DNA of 64,000 nt from Roseivirga sp. BDSF3-8 (GCF_041449215.1 NZ_JBGNFV010000001.1:1401001-1465000), one strand, 5' to 3'. Numbered from the stretch's first letter, positions 7,629 to 17,022 are shown. Made by a program: numbers and translations. The notes: generated by a model from the sequence alone, not told the origin.

Positions 7629-9482
7629 TCACGCTACCGCCTCTTCTTCCACCACGGGAAGAGCCAGTGTGAAGGTAGTGCCGTACCCTGGCTTACTTTT
7701 AACCTGGATAGTGGCCTTGTGGTAGGTGGCAAATTCCTTGCTCAGCAGTAGCCCCAGGCCTGTGCCGGTCTCATTAGCCGTACCTTTCTTTGTCAGGTGA
7801 TGACTTTCTTCAAATAGCTTCTTCTGATCCTCATAAGGGATACCTATCCCGGTATCTTTTACAAACAGGTGTACAAGGTCCTCCTCTCTACTCGCGCAAA
7901 CCATAACCTTACCTCCCGCAGGGGTAAATTTCAGTGCATTTGAAAGTAGGTTTCGTATAATAAAGTCGAGCATATAAGTGTCTGCCTTCACCTTTAACCC
8001 GGACTCACAAGAAACATCAAGGCTTATCTCCTTCTCCATAGCACGCTGGCGATGAAGAGCTATATTATTATGTATGAGGTCATTAAGAACCAATTGAACA
8101 GGTTCGTAGCGAATAGCCCCCATCTGGCTTCGGCTCCATTCCAGCAGGTTCTCGAGTAACACACTCAATTGAGTGGTGCTATCATACATGCGGCTGGCCA
8201 GCCCCCTCATTTCTTCCCTCGAAAAGCCCTGTTCATAGGTGATAAATATCTTGAGAAATGAGGACAGCGTAGCCATCGGGCCTTTCAGATCGTGAGCGAT
8301 GATACTGAAAAATTTGTCTTTGGTATTATTAAGCTGCTTAAGTCTGAATTCTGAGGCATGCAGCTTATTGTTAATTTCTTTCAGGTTATTATTCTGGTCT
8401 TTCAGCGTCTGGCTGCTTTGCCGGATAAGGCTCAGCTGACTATGCAGGCGCTTTAGCATCTCATTGTAAGCTTCATATAGCTGCTGAATCTCTACTGAAG
8501 AAGAGGAAGCACTTATATTCAGGTGATCTGCCGTAAAGCCTCTGGACTCCACTTCCTTCATGGCCAGCCTCAGTGATACTATCGGTCTGGTAATAAGACG
8601 GGATAGTACATGACTCAGCAAAAGGCCCAATAGTACACAAACCCCAACCAGGTACATATAGGTGGATTTAATAGTGTCCAGGATCTCATTTTCCTTGAGC
8701 TGGGCTTTGGCATCTATCTCGTGAAATGTATCATCAAGTAGCTCTCCCAGGTCACTTAGTTCAGCTATGAGTCCTCCCTGGTTTGCCAGGCCAATTTCTC
8801 TCTTGGCTTTAGCTAATGTATTAAAAGCCTTCTTATAATTTGTAAGGGCCCGGGCGGCTTTATTATCATTACCTGACATACGGGAAAGAAGCACGTCTGC
8901 TAAATGATTGAAGGCAAAGATATACTCAGCTTCCCCCCTCATAAGAAAATCCTTTTCATGCCTTCGCAACATCAAGAGGTCTTTTTCCGGAATAGCGGGG
9001 GAGTGCCTTTCCAGTTCGTGAGCGTATTCTCTCATATCCCCTTCAACACCGTAGTCTTTAAAGCCACGATTTTTTAAGGCTTTAACGAGCTGGGCAAATT
9101 TTTCCTCATAGGCCAGCCGTTTCCTGTCAAAGCTTCCTAGTGCCTGGCGAATACCAAACTGACCGGATGATTCATTAGCTGAAAGAGAGTCTATCTTGTC
9201 TGAAATTAAATCAGAAAGGTCATACCTGTGGCGCAAAAGCAAACTGGTGCCATCCTGGTAAAACTGATTATTCGTAATATCCGTAGCCAGAAAATCAGCA
9301 TCAGCTTTAGTAAGTCTGAGTGTACTTACATAAACCTCTCCCACCTGATTACGGGTCTGCCTGACCTGATCAGTCTCACGAAAGTACCAGACAGACACGA
9401 TAGCAATGAATACGATGAGGCTGGTAAAAGAAAGGAATGCGAATAGCAAACGGCTATATATGGTAGTATGCCTTGGTATCAA
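7629..9482 (-). CDS. Membrane sensor histidine kinase with HAMP domain
   Basis: 617 residues. TM1 at about 10-34, an extracytoplasmic all-helical sensor at 35-273, TM2 at 275-297, HAMP at about 298-350, and a coiled coil leading into the kinase. The phospho-acceptor His397 lies in IIAHDLKGPMATL; the N box is at 511-518 (NLLSNALKF), G1 at DTGIGIP (543-549), G2 at GTGLGL (573-578). No response regulator lies beside it, so it is an orphan or pairs in trans. The helical sensor resembles four-helix-bundle chemoreceptor-like domains; the ligand is unknown. A TACTTTTG promoter element lies at 9524-9531 on this strand. Confidence 0.9.
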   Translation of the reverse strand: MIPRHTTIYSRLLFAFLSFTSLIVFIAIVSVWYFRETDQVRQTRNQVGEVYVSTLRLTKADADFLATDITNNQFYQDGTSLLLRHRYDLSDLISDKIDSLSANESSGQFGIRQALGSFDRKRLAYEEKFAQLVKALKNRGFKDYGVEGDMREYAHELERHSPAIPEKDLLMLRRHEKDFLMRGEAEYIFAFNHLADVLLSRMSGNDNKAARALTNYKKAFNTLAKAKREIGLANQGGLIAELSDLGELLDDTFHEIDAKAQLKENEILDTIKSTYMYLVGVCVLLGLLLSHVLSRLITRPIVSLRLAMKEVESRGFTADHLNISASSSSVEIQQLYEAYNEMLKRLHSQLSLIRQSSQTLKDQNNNLKEINNKLHASEFRLKQLNNTKDKFFSIIAHDLKGPMATLSSFLKIFITYEQGFSREEMRGLASRMYDSTTQLSVLLENLLEWSRSQMGAIRYEPVQLVLNDLIHNNIALHRQRAMEKEISLDVSCESGLKVKADTYMLDFIIRNLLSNALKFTPAGGKVMVCASREEDLVHLFVKDTGIGIPYEDQKKLFEESHHLTKKGTANETGTGLGLLLSKEFATYHKATIQVKSKPGYGTTFTLALPVVEEEAVA

Positions 9483-9523
9483 ATTAGCGACAGAATCCGG
9501 AATTATAAGATATAATTTTGCCG

Positions 9524-9531
9524 CAAAAGTA
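9524..9531 (-). promoter_or_regulatory. Promoter -7 element (TAnnTTTG) for the kinase gene
   Basis: TACTTTTG followed by CGGC on the minus strand, matching the Bacteroidota -7 consensus. It would give a leader of about 35 bases for the kinase at 9482. No good -33 TTG is present 19 bases upstream, so the call is tentative. Confidence 0.45.
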
Positions 9532-9625
9532 ATGATACCGGCTTAAATTCCCGCCTTATAATCAATTATTGAATATTAAATCTCTGTTAAGTACCCGCCT
9601 GAAAAGCATTGAATACAGAAAGGGG

Positions 9626-10288
9626 TTATTTTTCCTTCTTCAGACTCTTGATAAATCTAGCCCAGTTGAAGGGGTTCAAAAGCGGGTTGGGGCGGGGGCC
9701 GAAGCGGTCATTCATGTACTGTATCTGCTGTTGCTGATACACACGATAGTTAAGCTCGCCATCCATGGGCGTGCTTCTGAACATGCTGGCCATCAACTCT
9801 TCATTAAGGTTTTCAGCCAGATTATCATAGTTACCTTCATCTGGTAACTCCATGGCGAGTACCGCTTCTTTAAATAATTCTTCAGTAGGGTATGGCAATA
9901 CCTCTACGGTAGGCAGCATAGTGGTATCTTCACTCAGCTCGATCATCACCGAATAAGTGTCCTTTTCCGTTGCAGGAATGATAAGCCCTCTTTTACGAAA
10001 GCCAACTGAACTGATAACTACACTGTCGCCTTCGAGTACCGGCATGGAAAAGTAGCCGAAGCTACTGGAGGTGGTACCCCGCCCTGCCAGGGGTACATAC
10101 ACGTGAACTCCGGGGAGGGGCTCTTCAGTAACCGCGTCGATTACCACACCGCTAAACTGAATTACTTTTTTCTTTTCCTGCTGCTCATCTCCGTTATCCT
10201 GGGCATGGGCTTGTGATGCTACCATGACACAAATAGCTGTGAGCGAAAAGATAAGAAAGGTATGTAGGGTGTGTTTTATCAAAGCCAT
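9626..10288 (-). CDS. Carboxypeptidase-like regulatory domain protein
   Basis: 220 residues with a signal peptide (about 1-29, ending AQA). At about 44-115 there is a CarboxypepD_reg-like beta-sandwich (FSGVVIDAVTEEPLPGVHVY ... SFGYFSMPV ... DSVVISSVGF), the same domain that begins SusC/TonB-dependent receptors in Bacteroidota. No plug or barrel follows: the C-terminal 100 residues are acidic, then Q/N-rich and basic. It is a periplasmic or outer-membrane-associated stand-alone protein whose partner is unknown. It is on the same strand as the kinase 143 bp downstream. Confidence 0.8.
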   Translation of the reverse strand: MALIKHTLHTFLIFSLTAICVMVASQAHAQDNGDEQQEKKKVIQFSGVVIDAVTEEPLPGVHVYVPLAGRGTTSSSFGYFSMPVLEGDSVVISSVGFRKRGLIIPATEKDTYSVMIELSEDTTMLPTVEVLPYPTEELFKEAVLAMELPDEGNYDNLAENLNEELMASMFRSTPMDGELNYRVYQQQQIQYMNDRFGPRPNPLLNPFNWARFIKSLKKEK

Positions 10289-10408
10289 CGTTTCTTTATA
10301 AGCCTCCAGATCCGGGCAATTGCACCGTGAATTTAAGACTTCGAATTATGTTATAATAATTAACTTACGAAAAAATAGTTCCTTGCGTATAATTGCAGAC
10401 AGCTTTTT

Positions 10409-10795
10409 ATGCGATTAAAACACTTCAATCTTCCTTTTTCTGTACAGCTTTTCAAGGCCCTCAGTGATGAGGCAAGGGTAAGGATACTTGTATTATTACA
10501 GGAAAAGGGGAATCTGTGTATTTCCGACCTTGAATTGATTCTGGACTTCACGCAGACTAAAACCAGCCGTCATATCACCTACCTGCGAAATGCAGGCATT
10601 TTGGCTAGCCGGAAAGCCGACCAATATGTTTTTTATTATATTAAGGAGGAGGTAGAAAACTTTGTGAGGCAAATGCTGAAATACGTGCAAAGCGATGGAA
10701 GATTAAAAAAAGACCTGGAAATCCACGACATATTGGAATCCAACCGGGAGCTGGCCAAAAACAAAGTGGATCCTGATAACCGCAGGCTACCGTGA
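10409..10795 (+). CDS. ArsR family winged-helix regulator
   Basis: 128 residues. The winged helix spans about 8-90: KALSDEARVRILVLL is the family's first helices, TQTKTSRHITYLRNAGIL is the recognition helix and turn, and VFYYI is the wing. The classical metal site ELCVCDL is reduced to LCISDLE with one Cys, so metal sensing of the ArsR/SmtB type is unlikely or altered. It is divergent from the regulatory-domain protein at 9626-10288 and 57 bp upstream of the nucleotidase, which may be a target. The effector is unknown. Confidence 0.85.
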   Translation: MRLKHFNLPFSVQLFKALSDEARVRILVLLQEKGNLCISDLELILDFTQTKTSRHITYLRNAGILASRKADQYVFYYIKEEVENFVRQMLKYVQSDGRLKKDLEIHDILESNRELAKNKVDPDNRRLP

Positions 10796-10852
10796 ACTTA
10801 AACCACCTATCTGCGTTCAGATAAAGGTAATTCCGACAGACATATTTTTTTC

Positions 10853-11554
10853 ATGAGAAAGACTTATAAGCACATCTTCTTTGACCTTGATCACACCCTG
10901 TGGGACTACGAGAAAAACTCTCATGAAACCCTGACTGAGCTTTACTATCACTATAGATTGTATGAATTTAACCGGTTTACAGCGGATGAGCTGATTGAGC
11001 GGTTCAGCCTCATAAACCGAAAGCTGTGGAGGCAATTTAATGACGGAAAGGTCACGGCAAGCTATCTCCGCAAAAAGCGCTTCCTTGATGTATTCGATAG
11101 CCTGGGACTGGCCAGGGCGGTAGTACCGGAGTCATTTACAGATGATTATGTGCGGTTATGTCCTACAAAGACGAATCTCATTCCTTACACCCTGGAAATG
11201 CTGGACTACCTGAAGGAGAAGCAGTATAAGCTACACATTATCACCAATGGCTTCCGGGATGTACAGCACATCAAGCTATCTAAAAGCAACCTTTCGGATT
11301 ATTTCACAGAGATTGTAACGAGCGATTGCACAGGTTTCAAAAAACCTCACAAGCAGATCTTTGCTTTTCTACTGGATAAGGCAAAGGCTGAGCAGGGCGA
11401 GTGCATCATGGTAGGCGACAACCTGGAAGCGGATATACTCGGGGCCAGGAATATGAAGATTGACCAGGTATACTATAACCGGCATAACCTGAAGCACAAA
11501 GAAAGCCCTAATTTTGAGATCACTTGCCTGAGTGAACTTCAGAAAATCCTATAA
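10853..11554 (+). CDS. yjjG: YjjG family HAD nucleotidase
   Basis: 233 residues, HAD superfamily hydrolase. Motif I is FFDLDHTLWD (Asp nucleophile about residue 11 and acid/base Asp two on), motif II the Thr in HIITNGF, motif III the Lys in GFKKPHKQIF, motif IV MVGDNLEADILGA. The cap (about 20-100) and the HTLWDYEKN run fit the YjjG branch, which removes 5' phosphate from pyrimidine nucleotides, including damaged or non-canonical ones, protecting DNA from their incorporation. Substrate specificity is by family only. Confidence 0.85.
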   Translation: MRKTYKHIFFDLDHTLWDYEKNSHETLTELYYHYRLYEFNRFTADELIERFSLINRKLWRQFNDGKVTASYLRKKRFLDVFDSLGLARAVVPESFTDDYVRLCPTKTNLIPYTLEMLDYLKEKQYKLHIITNGFRDVQHIKLSKSNLSDYFTEIVTSDCTGFKKPHKQIFAFLLDKAKAEQGECIMVGDNLEADILGARNMKIDQVYYNRHNLKHKESPNFEITCLSELQKIL

Positions 11555-11665
11555 TCAGGCAGCCCGGTAATCAATCGTTTGCAGGGATGGCTTTTCGGGG
11601 TCTTATGACTAAATTTACGCCGCCCGAACGGGCGATATTCAAAACCGAAAAAACAGACCTTCCTT

Positions 11666-13300
11666 ATGTCTAACGGATTATTCAAGGTACCCGTACCTCA
11701 TAACGAGCCGGTTAACTCATATGCTCCCGGCACGCCTGAGCGCAAGGAGCTTAAAGCCATGCTGGAAAAACTACGTGGCGAAGAGGCCGATATCCCCATG
11801 TATATCGGCGGAGACAAAGTGCGTACAGATAAAAAGATCCGTCTGAGCCCTCCTCATGACCACCAGCATACACTGGGATTTTTTCATGAAGGCGACAAGT
11901 CTCACGCAGAACAAGCAGTAACAGCTGCGCTTAATGCCCGTGAACACTGGGCTGATCTCTCCTGGGAGCACCGCGCAGGTATATTCCTGAAAGCTGCGGA
12001 ACTGATCGCCGGGCCATGGCGCGCCAGGCTTAACGCGGCTACCATGCTGGGGCAGTCAAAGAATGCTTACCAGGCCGAAATTGATTCTGCCTGTGAGATA
12101 GTGGACTTCCTCCGGTTCAATGCAGCCTACATGACTGAAATCTATGCCCAGCAGCCTGAGTCGGCTTCCGGTGTATGGAACAGGCTGGAGCACCGTGGCC
12201 TCGAAGGATTCATTTTTGCTATCACTCCTTTTAACTTTACAGCCATTGCGGGTAACCTGCCTGCCGCCCCTGCTATGATGGGCAACACAGTAGTGTGGAA
12301 GCCTGCCTATACTCAGGTGTACGCTGCTGATGTGATTATGCAGGTATTCCGTGAAGCAGGCCTTCCTGACGGGGTTATCAACCTTATTTATGTGGATGGT
12401 CCTGCAGCTGGCGAGGTGGTATTTAACCACCCTGACTTTGCCGGCCTGCACTTTACGGGCAGTACCGGTGTGTTCCGCCAACTCTGGAAGACAATCGGCG
12501 AGAACATTCATAAATACAAAACATACCCCAGGATCGTGGGTGAGACGGGCGGTAAGGACTTTGTCATTGCCCATGCCAGTGCGGATGCCAGGCAGGTAGC
12601 GACAGGCCTGGCCAGAGGTGCATTTGAATTTCAGGGGCAGAAATGTTCCGCCGCCAGCCGTGCTTATATTCCTGCAAACCTGTGGGACGATGTACGCAAC
12701 TACCTGGTAGAAGACGTGAAATCGTTTAAAATGGGAGGCGTAGAGGACTTTGGCAACTTTATAAACGCGGTAATCGATGAGAGATCATTCGATAAGATTG
12801 CCGGTTATATAGATAAGGCCAAGGAATCTAATATGACGGAAATAGTAGCCGGTGGCGGATATGATAAGTCAAAAGGGTACTTTATAGAACCTACTGTCAT
12901 CGTGACAAAAGACCCGCAGTACCTGACGATGTGCGAGGAAATTTTCGGCCCTGTACTTACCATCTATGTTTATCAGCCGGAGAACTTCAATGAGACGCTT
13001 GACCTGGTAGACCAGACCTCAGAATATGCCCTGACAGGGGCCATCTTCAGCCGTGACCGCTATGTCATCGATATGGCTATGAAGAAGCTTCGTCATGCGG
13101 CAGGTAACTTCTACATAAACGATAAGCCTACGGGCGCAGTAGTAGGTCAGCAGCCATTTGGTGGCTCACGGGCCAGTGGCACTAATGATAAGGCAGGGTC
13201 TATGCTAAACCTGCTTCGATGGGTATCTCCCAGAACTATTAAGGAGACATTCGTTACGCCTACCGATTACAGGTACCCCTTTATGAAGGATGCTGAATAA
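11666..13300 (+). CDS. pruA: L-glutamate gamma-semialdehyde dehydrogenase (P5C dehydrogenase)
   Basis: 544 residues, the usual length of the stand-alone type. It oxidises glutamate semialdehyde from proline to glutamate with NAD+. Visible features: an N-terminal oligomerisation segment, the Rossmann part with TPFNFTAIAGNLPAAP, the glycine-rich GSTGVF, the Glu of ETGGKD, the catalytic Cys in EFQGQKCSAASRAYIP, and CEEIFGPVLTIYVY near the C-terminus. It is monocistronic in appearance, with a terminator directly after. A perfect CGCCCG-AA-CGGGCG palindrome at 11621-11634 lies in the upstream region and could be an operator. No proline dehydrogenase is nearby. Confidence 0.95.
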   Translation: MSNGLFKVPVPHNEPVNSYAPGTPERKELKAMLEKLRGEEADIPMYIGGDKVRTDKKIRLSPPHDHQHTLGFFHEGDKSHAEQAVTAALNAREHWADLSWEHRAGIFLKAAELIAGPWRARLNAATMLGQSKNAYQAEIDSACEIVDFLRFNAAYMTEIYAQQPESASGVWNRLEHRGLEGFIFAITPFNFTAIAGNLPAAPAMMGNTVVWKPAYTQVYAADVIMQVFREAGLPDGVINLIYVDGPAAGEVVFNHPDFAGLHFTGSTGVFRQLWKTIGENIHKYKTYPRIVGETGGKDFVIAHASADARQVATGLARGAFEFQGQKCSAASRAYIPANLWDDVRNYLVEDVKSFKMGGVEDFGNFINAVIDERSFDKIAGYIDKAKESNMTEIVAGGGYDKSKGYFIEPTVIVTKDPQYLTMCEEIFGPVLTIYVYQPENFNETLDLVDQTSEYALTGAIFSRDRYVIDMAMKKLRHAAGNFYINDKPTGAVVGQQPFGGSRASGTNDKAGSMLNLLRWVSPRTIKETFVTPTDYRYPFMKDAE

Positions 13301-13310
13301 AAATCATAAC

Positions 13311-13339
13311 AAAAGACCCCTTATCGGGGTCTTTTTTTT
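13311..13339 (+). terminator. Intrinsic terminator that abuts the next start codon
   Basis: AAAAGACCCC, loop TTAT, CGGGGTCTTTTTTTT; the T tract ends at 13339 and the ATG of the RlpA gene begins at 13340. It ends the pruA transcript and leaves no room for a ribosome-binding site for the next gene. Confidence 0.85.
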
Positions 13340-13780
13340 ATGACTCGCCTATACATATTCCTTTTTATCCTTATTCCCGCCTTATCCTGTACTTCAGAAG
13401 AGCAGGGGCCGGACCCTTTCACCGCCACCGGTGAGGCAAGCTTTTACGGAAGGGCATTCAATGGACAGAAAACAGCCTCCGGAGATATTTATAAAATGGA
13501 TAGCCTGACGGCTGCTCACCTTTATCTGCCGCTTGGTACTATTATAGAAGTGAAAAACCTGGATAACGGCCGGGTGGTGGAAGTAGTAATCAACGATCGC
13601 GGTCCCTATTCCAACGACCGGTTGCTGGACTTATCCCGCGCTGCGGCGGATAGCCTGGGAATGGTTGAAGATGGCACCGCAGAGGTTCGGATTACAGTAG
13701 TAAAAGCCGCAGAGGGCTACACTGTAGAGGACAGCGTAGCCACAGACAGGCAGAAGGAGTACGAAAGAAACGCCGGTTAA
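13340..13780 (+). CDS. RlpA family lipoprotein (double-psi beta-barrel)
   Basis: 146 residues. Signal peptide with lipobox (PALSC, Cys about 17), so outer-membrane lipoprotein. The double-psi beta barrel at about 30-115 shows the family motifs ATGEASFYG, FNGQKTASGDIY, VVINDRGPY and RLLDLSRAAADSLGM, with the conserved Asp of NDRGP. RlpA proteins cleave denuded glycan strands at the septum; this one has no SPOR domain, so septal targeting is not assured. The start is fixed by the signal peptide, yet it touches a terminator T tract. Confidence 0.85.
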   Translation: MTRLYIFLFILIPALSCTSEEQGPDPFTATGEASFYGRAFNGQKTASGDIYKMDSLTAAHLYLPLGTIIEVKNLDNGRVVEVVINDRGPYSNDRLLDLSRAAADSLGMVEDGTAEVRITVVKAAEGYTVEDSVATDRQKEYERNAG

Positions 13781-14073
13781 GGCTTATTTGATTTGTTATA
13801 ATTTTATTCAACCCAACAGTTCTTTACAGCCCCGTCAGGCAAAGCACACCATCCTGATTTACAAACAAAATCAGTTCAACAAACTGTTAAGTGTTTTAAA
13901 ATCAGAATTTTATTATTATTTTTATCGTTCCCTCAAAATTTAAATATTTTATTGAGGAAACAGCTTATTGGGTGTACACAATAAAACACCTGGCCAAAGT
14001 ACTATTTTGGATGCTTGTACCCGCCAAGGGTATTTTTTTATCACAACTTCAATCACCTTAATCAAACGCAGAT

Positions 14074-14586
14074 ATGGATGCTTTCCCAATTGCTGAAGAA
14101 TGCTCAGATTCTCACAAAATCCTGTTTAACGCGCTTGAGGGCACCAATGCTCATCTAAAGCCTGAAGTTGTACTGGAAGGACTTACTGCCCGCGTAGCAG
14201 GTCAGGAGGTGCCTGGTTCACCCTATACTATATGGCAACTTTTGCTGCACTTAAACTACTGGCAGGACAGGTTTATGAAAAATTTCCTGAACCAGACGGT
14301 GCGTCCGGTGGCACACGCTGCCCTGGGATGGTCATGCGATAAAGCTCCGGAATCAGAAACGGCGTTACAAAAGGAAATAGCCCGTTTTATAAAAAGCCTG
14401 GATAAAGTTAAGGAATTACTGGACGACCCTACAACGGAATTTGTAGAAGCCAGCGGGGGCTATGGCTCCGGCTATGATGCTATTCAAAGCATGGCGTCAC
14501 ATTGCAGCTATCACCTTGGACAGATTATGTTACTCAGGCAGTTACTCTCTGCCTACCCTCCTCCTTCAGGAGGATTTGTATGGTAA
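14074..14586 (+). CDS. DinB/YfiT-like putative metalloenzyme
   Basis: 170 residues, four-helix DinB-like fold. The three metal-binding His positions appear as the His in LLLHLNYWQDR and the pair in the last helix, HCSYHLGQIMLLRQL. Family members are thiol transferases or DNA-damage-induced proteins; no specific reaction can be assigned. It stands alone, with a terminator at 14618-14646. The upstream gap 13781-14073 is AT-rich and holds no gene that I can see. Confidence 0.8.
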   Translation: MDAFPIAEECSDSHKILFNALEGTNAHLKPEVVLEGLTARVAGQEVPGSPYTIWQLLLHLNYWQDRFMKNFLNQTVRPVAHAALGWSCDKAPESETALQKEIARFIKSLDKVKELLDDPTTEFVEASGGYGSGYDAIQSMASHCSYHLGQIMLLRQLLSAYPPPSGGFVW

Positions 14587-14617
14587 ATTTCACCTTCATT
14601 CATATCAATACCGAACC

Positions 14618-14646
14618 AAAGCCTTCCTGCGGGAAGGCTTTTTTTA
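14618..14646 (+). terminator. Intrinsic terminator
   Basis: AAGCCTTCC, loop TGCG, GGAAGGCTT then T residues, 33 bases after the DinB gene. Confidence 0.85.
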
Positions 14647-14738
14647 TAGTGAACTTACACGCGTAGGCAGAGGATTATTACGTTTGGTCTTACAGGTAAG
14701 TATATCGGTATTTTGCTGGTAGATTAAATACGAATGCA

Positions 14739-15587
14739 ATGAAAAAGAATTACAGAGGCCTGCTGGCGGGTGGTTTTGCTGCCATGATCATGATCACAGG
14801 CTGTAATAAAGACGAAGAGACACTCCTGCTCGAGGGTAAAACCGAAGAGGAAAAGCAGGCAATCGCCATAGACATAGCTTCTGAGCAGTACGAAACCTAT
14901 GCAGGGTTCGAGTCTGGGATGATGTATGCCGACGAAGGTCTTGAAGCAGCAGAAGGCGGACGTATGAATCAGGACTGCTATACAATGACCTACAATGTGA
15001 GTGAGTCATCTGTAGCGTACACACTTGACTTCGGGGATGGATGTACTACTCCTGACGGTCAAACGATCCGTGGTGCACTGCAGGTGGACATGAGCTTTGT
15101 GATTGATGAGTCAAACATCAGCATGGCGGCCACTTACAACTTCCTGAACTATGAAGTGGACGGACACATCTTCAGCGGTAAGCTTATTATCGACGGTCTG
15201 GAGTTTAACGCTGATATGAGCGAAACTACTAACTTCGGATATAACCTGGCGATGGTAGATGCGAAGCACACTTACCCTGACGGCACCCATACATTGCTCA
15301 ACCGTGAGTGGCGTATGGATGTTGACGAGAATGATGGCAATATATTCCGGGTTACGGGTGCTTCTTCGGGCAAAACCCGTATTGGCCTTCGCTTCTCTGC
15401 CTCTATCGACGAAGCGCTTGAGGTGAATCAGCTGTGTGGCATACAGGGACTTCCTGTAGCAGGAATCTGGTCTGCCAGCGTAGCTGAGCTTGGTGATATC
15501 AGCATTGACTACGGCAACGGGGCATGTGATGAAATTGTGACTCTAACGTACAATGGTACTGATTACGAAATAGACGTGGTACAATAA
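14739..15587 (+). CDS. Putative lipoprotein of unknown function
   Basis: 282 residues with a lipobox (MITGC, Cys about 22) followed by the NKDEE start typical of Bacteroidota surface lipoproteins. The remainder is beta-rich with many Gly/Asp/Thr, and a central part like LDFGDGCTTPDGQTIRGALQ that recurs in Bacteroidota lipoproteins. Cys residues near 80, 101, 237 and 263 may form disulfides. No family name recognised. It is single, bounded by terminators on both sides. Confidence 0.7.
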   Translation: MKKNYRGLLAGGFAAMIMITGCNKDEETLLLEGKTEEEKQAIAIDIASEQYETYAGFESGMMYADEGLEAAEGGRMNQDCYTMTYNVSESSVAYTLDFGDGCTTPDGQTIRGALQVDMSFVIDESNISMAATYNFLNYEVDGHIFSGKLIIDGLEFNADMSETTNFGYNLAMVDAKHTYPDGTHTLLNREWRMDVDENDGNIFRVTGASSGKTRIGLRFSASIDEALEVNQLCGIQGLPVAGIWSASVAELGDISIDYGNGACDEIVTLTYNGTDYEIDVVQ

Positions 15588-15605
15588 AACCACGATAACC
15601 TACCT

Positions 15606-15638
15606 AAAAGGGCCTGCCGCAAGACAGGCCCTTTTTTA
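15606..15638 (+). terminator. Intrinsic terminator
   Basis: AAAAGGGCCTG and CAGGCCCTTTT arms with an 8-base loop and a T tail. Confidence 0.9.
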
Positions 15639-15773
15639 TTATCCTTTTGTTAAGCCACCCGCATCAGATACGCCAGTGTAACAAGTGCTATTAAATAATC
15701 GTGAAGGGGGCTGCCGGTGCTTGAGTACGTGGTTGTATTTCCCCAATTTTCCCCTTTCAAATACAACCAAACT

Positions 15774-16787
15774 ATGCCTATCAGACTAACTACTTTTTGT
15801 ATGCTGGCGACATTTATATGGCTGGCAGCCTGTACGGACGACCTTGGTCAACCGGACGGGGATCCCTTATTAATGAATGGTGAAAGCGCCGTACCGGGTG
15901 ATGCTACCTTTTACCGGCAACTGGCCTACCGCTGGGCTCCTGTACATCACCAGGATACGGATGTAACCGGCTCGCATGGCCTGAGTGGAAAAGGGGATTA
16001 TATCACAGCGATAGACTTTGACGGGGACTGGAACGCTACCAACAATTGGCGCAATGCGGCTTCGGGATATCCACTATCAGGTCATGGCTATTACTCAGTG
16101 ACTGAAACGGGAACTCACTGGTTTGTGGTATATGCTTTCTTTCACCCCCGGGACTGGACGGACAACTGGCTGCTTTATAACTGGGACGAACATGAAAATG
16201 ACCTGGAAGGCATGTTATGCATCATCAAAAAAGATGGGAGTACGTATGGTGACTTGCAGGGCATGATCACGGTGGCGCATTCGGACTTTTTCAGCTACGT
16301 GCCTGCCGGTAGCCCGCTCCAGGCAAATGGGGAAGATATTGACGGCACCCTGAGTATGACAACGTATGATGGGGTAAGCAGACCGGTGACGGCACAGGAA
16401 GCGAAGGGTCATGGCCTCAAAGCGTGGCCGTATTACAAACTGAACGGGGACGGAATCATATACTACCCCAGTACCAGCATGGCAGAAGTACCATCGAGTG
16501 CGGATGACCGTTTTGTGCGCTACCGCTTAACTGACATATTTGCCAGCGGGGGGCTTTGGAGTCAACGGTTTAATACGGCTTGTTTTGACAGCCCGGCCAG
16601 CAGCTTCCGCAAATCAGTAGGTAACGGAAGTGCGAACCCTCCCTGGCGCTGGGATGATGGAAATGATGGAGCGACCTATGCCGGAGAGCTGGCGACCGAT
16701 CCGGCAAATATTACGGATATATACTTCAAAAACCTGGGCAGTTTTGACCTAAACTACCTGTATAATCCGTACATAGGTATTTATTAG
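15774..16787 (+). CDS. Putative secreted lipoprotein, unknown function
   Basis: 337 residues from the chosen ATG at 15774, where a signal peptide with lipobox (WLAAC) begins; an earlier ATG-like start at 15717 would add 19 residues before the signal and is rejected. The mature part is Trp/Tyr/Gly/Asp-rich, with AYRWAPVHHQDTD, YYSVTETGTHWFVVYAFFHP and DEHENDLEGM. The last pattern (HENDLEG after a WF-Y-FYHP strand) recalls Vps62/DUF946-type beta proteins, which I offer only as a hint. It is not clearly linked to a neighbour; the peptide gene begins 75 bp downstream. Confidence 0.6.
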   Translation: MPIRLTTFCMLATFIWLAACTDDLGQPDGDPLLMNGESAVPGDATFYRQLAYRWAPVHHQDTDVTGSHGLSGKGDYITAIDFDGDWNATNNWRNAASGYPLSGHGYYSVTETGTHWFVVYAFFHPRDWTDNWLLYNWDEHENDLEGMLCIIKKDGSTYGDLQGMITVAHSDFFSYVPAGSPLQANGEDIDGTLSMTTYDGVSRPVTAQEAKGHGLKAWPYYKLNGDGIIYYPSTSMAEVPSSADDRFVRYRLTDIFASGGLWSQRFNTACFDSPASSFRKSVGNGSANPPWRWDDGNDGATYAGELATDPANITDIYFKNLGSFDLNYLYNPYIGIY

Positions 16788-16861
16788 TATCCAGGCGAGG
16801 TGCTGGGCTCCATCTTTGGCAGGAATGTATTAGATTGGTTTTCATCTAAAAATTCTATGTC

Positions 16862-17017
16862 ATGAAAAAACTTAATCTGAAAAACCTGGAAGTTAAAAGT
16901 TTTGTCACACTGATCGATCATAAGAATGGTGTACAGGGCGGACTAGCTCACGAGAGCAAATTTAATTCTACCTGTCCTCCCTGCGATGAAGAGGAAGGCA
17001 CATTAAAATTTGCCTAA
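16862..17017 (+). CDS. Pinensin-like lanthipeptide precursor 1
   Basis: 51 residues. The leader MKKLNLKNLEVKSFVTLID matches the pinensin-type leader of Bacteroidota (K-L-x-L-x-x-L-x-V-x-S-F-V-T). A double-Gly site (VQGG, residues 24-27) precedes a core of about 24 residues with Ser/Thr donors and two Cys in CPPC. An immediate terminator follows at 17023-17050, so it is a small monocistronic unit. No LanB, LanC, LanM or C39 peptidase gene is in the window, so modification, if any, is done in trans. The pinensin assignment is from leader similarity; the modified state is inferred. Confidence 0.75.
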   Translation: MKKLNLKNLEVKSFVTLIDHKNGVQGGLAHESKFNSTCPPCDEEEGTLKFA

Positions 17018-17022
17018 GTATT

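Noticed and set aside
11621-11634. Perfect CGCCCG-AA-CGGGCG palindrome upstream of pruA
   Set aside because: Kept only as a remark in the pruA entry, because two-base-loop GC palindromes are common and no regulator is adjacent.
12056-12574. 172-codon minus-strand reading frame
   Set aside because: Lies wholly inside pruA, which is unmistakable; His/Cys-rich shadow sequence.
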